This document shows positions 13,067-14,187 of a stretch of DNA of 14,187 nucleotides, piece after piece. The DNA lies in NCBI RefSeq assembly GCF_000966975.1, contig NZ_JZWV01000522.1:1-14187 (forward strand), read 5' to 3'. The notes under the pieces are model-generated. The model searched no databases. It was not told the origin of the DNA and saw nothing but the letters and a program-made list of their open reading frames with translations. The stretch comes from Streptomyces katrae. GTDB taxonomy: Bacteria; Actinomycetota; Actinomycetes; Streptomycetales; Streptomycetaceae. Each line of letters starts with the position of its first letter. Positions within the stretch are counted from its first letter, which is position 1. The position numbers and the translations under genes were made by a program.

Positions 13067-14187
13067 ATGACCACCGCGTCGGACCCCTCGTACCCGGCCC
13101 ACTGGGAAGCGGACGTCGTGCTGCGCGACGGCGGCACCGCCCGGATCCGCCCCATCACGACCGAGGACGCGGGCCGCCTGGTCAGCTTCTACGAGCAGGT
13201 CTCGGACGAGTCGAAGTACTACCGCTTCTTCGCCCCCTACCCCCGTCTCTCCGACCGCGACGTGCACCGCTTCACGCACCACGACTACGTCGACCGCGTC
13301 GGCCTCGCCGCGACCATCGGCGACGAGTTCATCGGCACCGTCCGCTACGACCGCATCGGCCCCGACGGCCGCCCCGCCTCCGCCCCCGCCGACGAGGCCG
13401 AGGTGGCCTTCCTCGTCCAGGACGCCCACCAGGGCCGCGGGGTCGCCTCCGCCCTGCTCGAACACATCGGAGCCGTGGCGCGGGAGCGCGGCATCCGCCG
13501 CTTCGCGGCCGAGGTGCTGCCGGCCAACACCAAGATGATCAAGGTGTTCACGGACGCCGGCTACCAGCAGAAGCGCAGCTTCGAGGACGGCTCCGTCCAC
13601 CTCACCCTCGACCTCGAACCCACCGCCGAGTCCCTCGCCGTCCAGCGCGCCCGCGAACAGCGCGCCGAGGCCCGTTCCGTCCAGCGGCTGCTGGCCCCCG
13701 GCTCGGTCGCGGTGATCGGCGTCAGCCGCTCCGGCTCCGGCGTGGGCGCCGCCGCCCTGCGCAACCTGCGCGACGGCGGCTTCCACGGACACCTCTACGC
13801 CGTCAACGAGGCCCGGGCGCCGGGCATGGAGGGCGACCTGCTGGACGGGGTGCGGGCCTACCGCACCGTCGCCGACATCGGGGCCCCCGTGGACCTCGCC
13901 GTGATCGCCGTCCCCGCCCAGCGGGTCCCGGACGCCGTCGCCGCCTGCGGGGAGCACGGGGTACAGGGGCTGGTGGTGCTGTCGGCCGGGTACGGGGAGA
14001 GCGGCCCGGAAGGCCTGGACCGCCAGCGCGAACTGGTGCGGCAGGCGCGCTCGTACGGGATGCGGCTCATCGGGCCCAACGCCTTCGGGGTGATCAACAC
14101 CGCGGCGGACGTGGAAATGAACGCCTCCCTCGCGCCCGCCCCCGCCACCGCCCGCGGCCGGATCGGGCTGTTCACGCAGTCCGGGGC
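13067..14187 (+). CDS. patA: PatA-type protein lysine acetyltransferase: N-terminal GNAT plus acyl-CoA synthetase-like region (partial, 3' end outside window)
   Basis: The first 373 residues of a longer protein. Residues about 18-185 are a GNAT domain with the acetyl-CoA loop QDAHQGRGVASALLEHI (118-134) and acidic residues (Asp109, Glu110, Glu112) where the catalytic Glu is expected. Residues about 203 onward resemble the CoA-binding half of NDP-forming acyl-CoA synthetases: LLAPGSVAVIGVSRSGSGVGAA, then VPAQRVPDAV, GYGESG and GPNAFGVIN. In Salmonella Pat the acetyltransferase domain is C-terminal. The order seen here matches S. lividans PatA, known to acetylate and inactivate acetoacetyl-CoA synthetase. 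The ATG at 13067 is preceded by TAGGCT with no ribosome-binding site, consistent with a leaderless message. Divergent from ptsH. The C-terminal domains cannot be judged from this window. Confidence 0.88.
   Translation, partial: MTTASDPSYPAHWEADVVLRDGGTARIRPITTEDAGRLVSFYEQVSDESKYYRFFAPYPRLSDRDVHRFTHHDYVDRVGLAATIGDEFIGTVRYDRIGPDGRPASAPADEAEVAFLVQDAHQGRGVASALLEHIGAVARERGIRRFAAEVLPANTKMIKVFTDAGYQQKRSFEDGSVHLTLDLEPTAESLAVQRAREQRAEARSVQRLLAPGSVAVIGVSRSGSGVGAAALRNLRDGGFHGHLYAVNEARAPGMEGDLLDGVRAYRTVADIGAPVDLAVIAVPAQRVPDAVAACGEHGVQGLVVLSAGYGESGPEGLDRQRELVRQARSYGMRLIGPNAFGVINTAADVEMNASLAPAPATARGRIGLFTQSG

Noticed and set aside
1..14187. Mobile elements, CRISPR array, tRNA or a defence island
   Set aside because: No transposase or integrase motifs, spaced direct repeats, cloverleaf sequences or clustered defence genes were seen. 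The Mrr-TerD gene stands alone among core genes with the same codon use.

Overview
The window is chromosomal DNA from a high-GC actinomycete, almost certainly Streptomyces or a close relative. Third codon positions are strongly G/C, the intergenic spaces are short, and terminators are GC-rich stems without a U-tract. The genes look like core Streptomyces genes: a divergent citrate synthase pair, topoisomerase IV subunit A, an M16 protease pair, an M23 endopeptidase behind a c-di-AMP riboswitch, and HPr with a DasR-type operator. I see no insertion sequence, integrase, tRNA, rRNA or CRISPR array. From memory (not checked), the order resembles the S. coelicolor region that includes ptsH.

Left part (1-4715). 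A partial gene on the minus strand (1-228) encodes the N-terminal helix-turn-helix of what is probably a citrate synthase fused to a DNA-binding domain. A plain citrate synthase (298-1452) diverges from it. The 69 bp between them are unusually AT-rich and packed with TTGA/TCAA half-sites, a likely operator for the fusion protein. A COG0523/CobW metal-chaperone GTPase follows (1467-2549). Convergent to it is a large protein (2562-4715) joining coiled coils, an Mrr-type nuclease domain and a TerD domain. One small perfect hairpin holds the stop codons of both convergent genes.

Middle (4791-10357). parC (4850-7306, minus) ends at a perfect 16-bp stem. It is divergent from two translationally overlapping M16 metallopeptidase genes (7540-8892 and 8889-10280). 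The first has the zinc site and the second lacks it but keeps the substrate-binding Arg/Tyr pair, so they probably form one heterodimeric protease. A strong stem-loop closes the operon.

Right part (10358-14187). A promoter and a c-di-AMP (ydaO-type) riboswitch lead into a secreted M23 endopeptidase (10667-11473), followed by a terminator. Then come a FadR-type GntR regulator (11633-12343), ptsH/HPr on the minus strand (12550-12831) with a dre-like DasR site upstream, and a divergent PatA-type protein acetyltransferase (13067 to the window end) whose GNAT domain precedes the acyl-CoA synthetase-like part.

The candidates for new biology are the HTH-citrate synthase with its operator, the Mrr-TerD fusion, and the riboswitch with a very short expression platform. 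The rest is conserved Streptomyces housekeeping and carbon-metabolism control.
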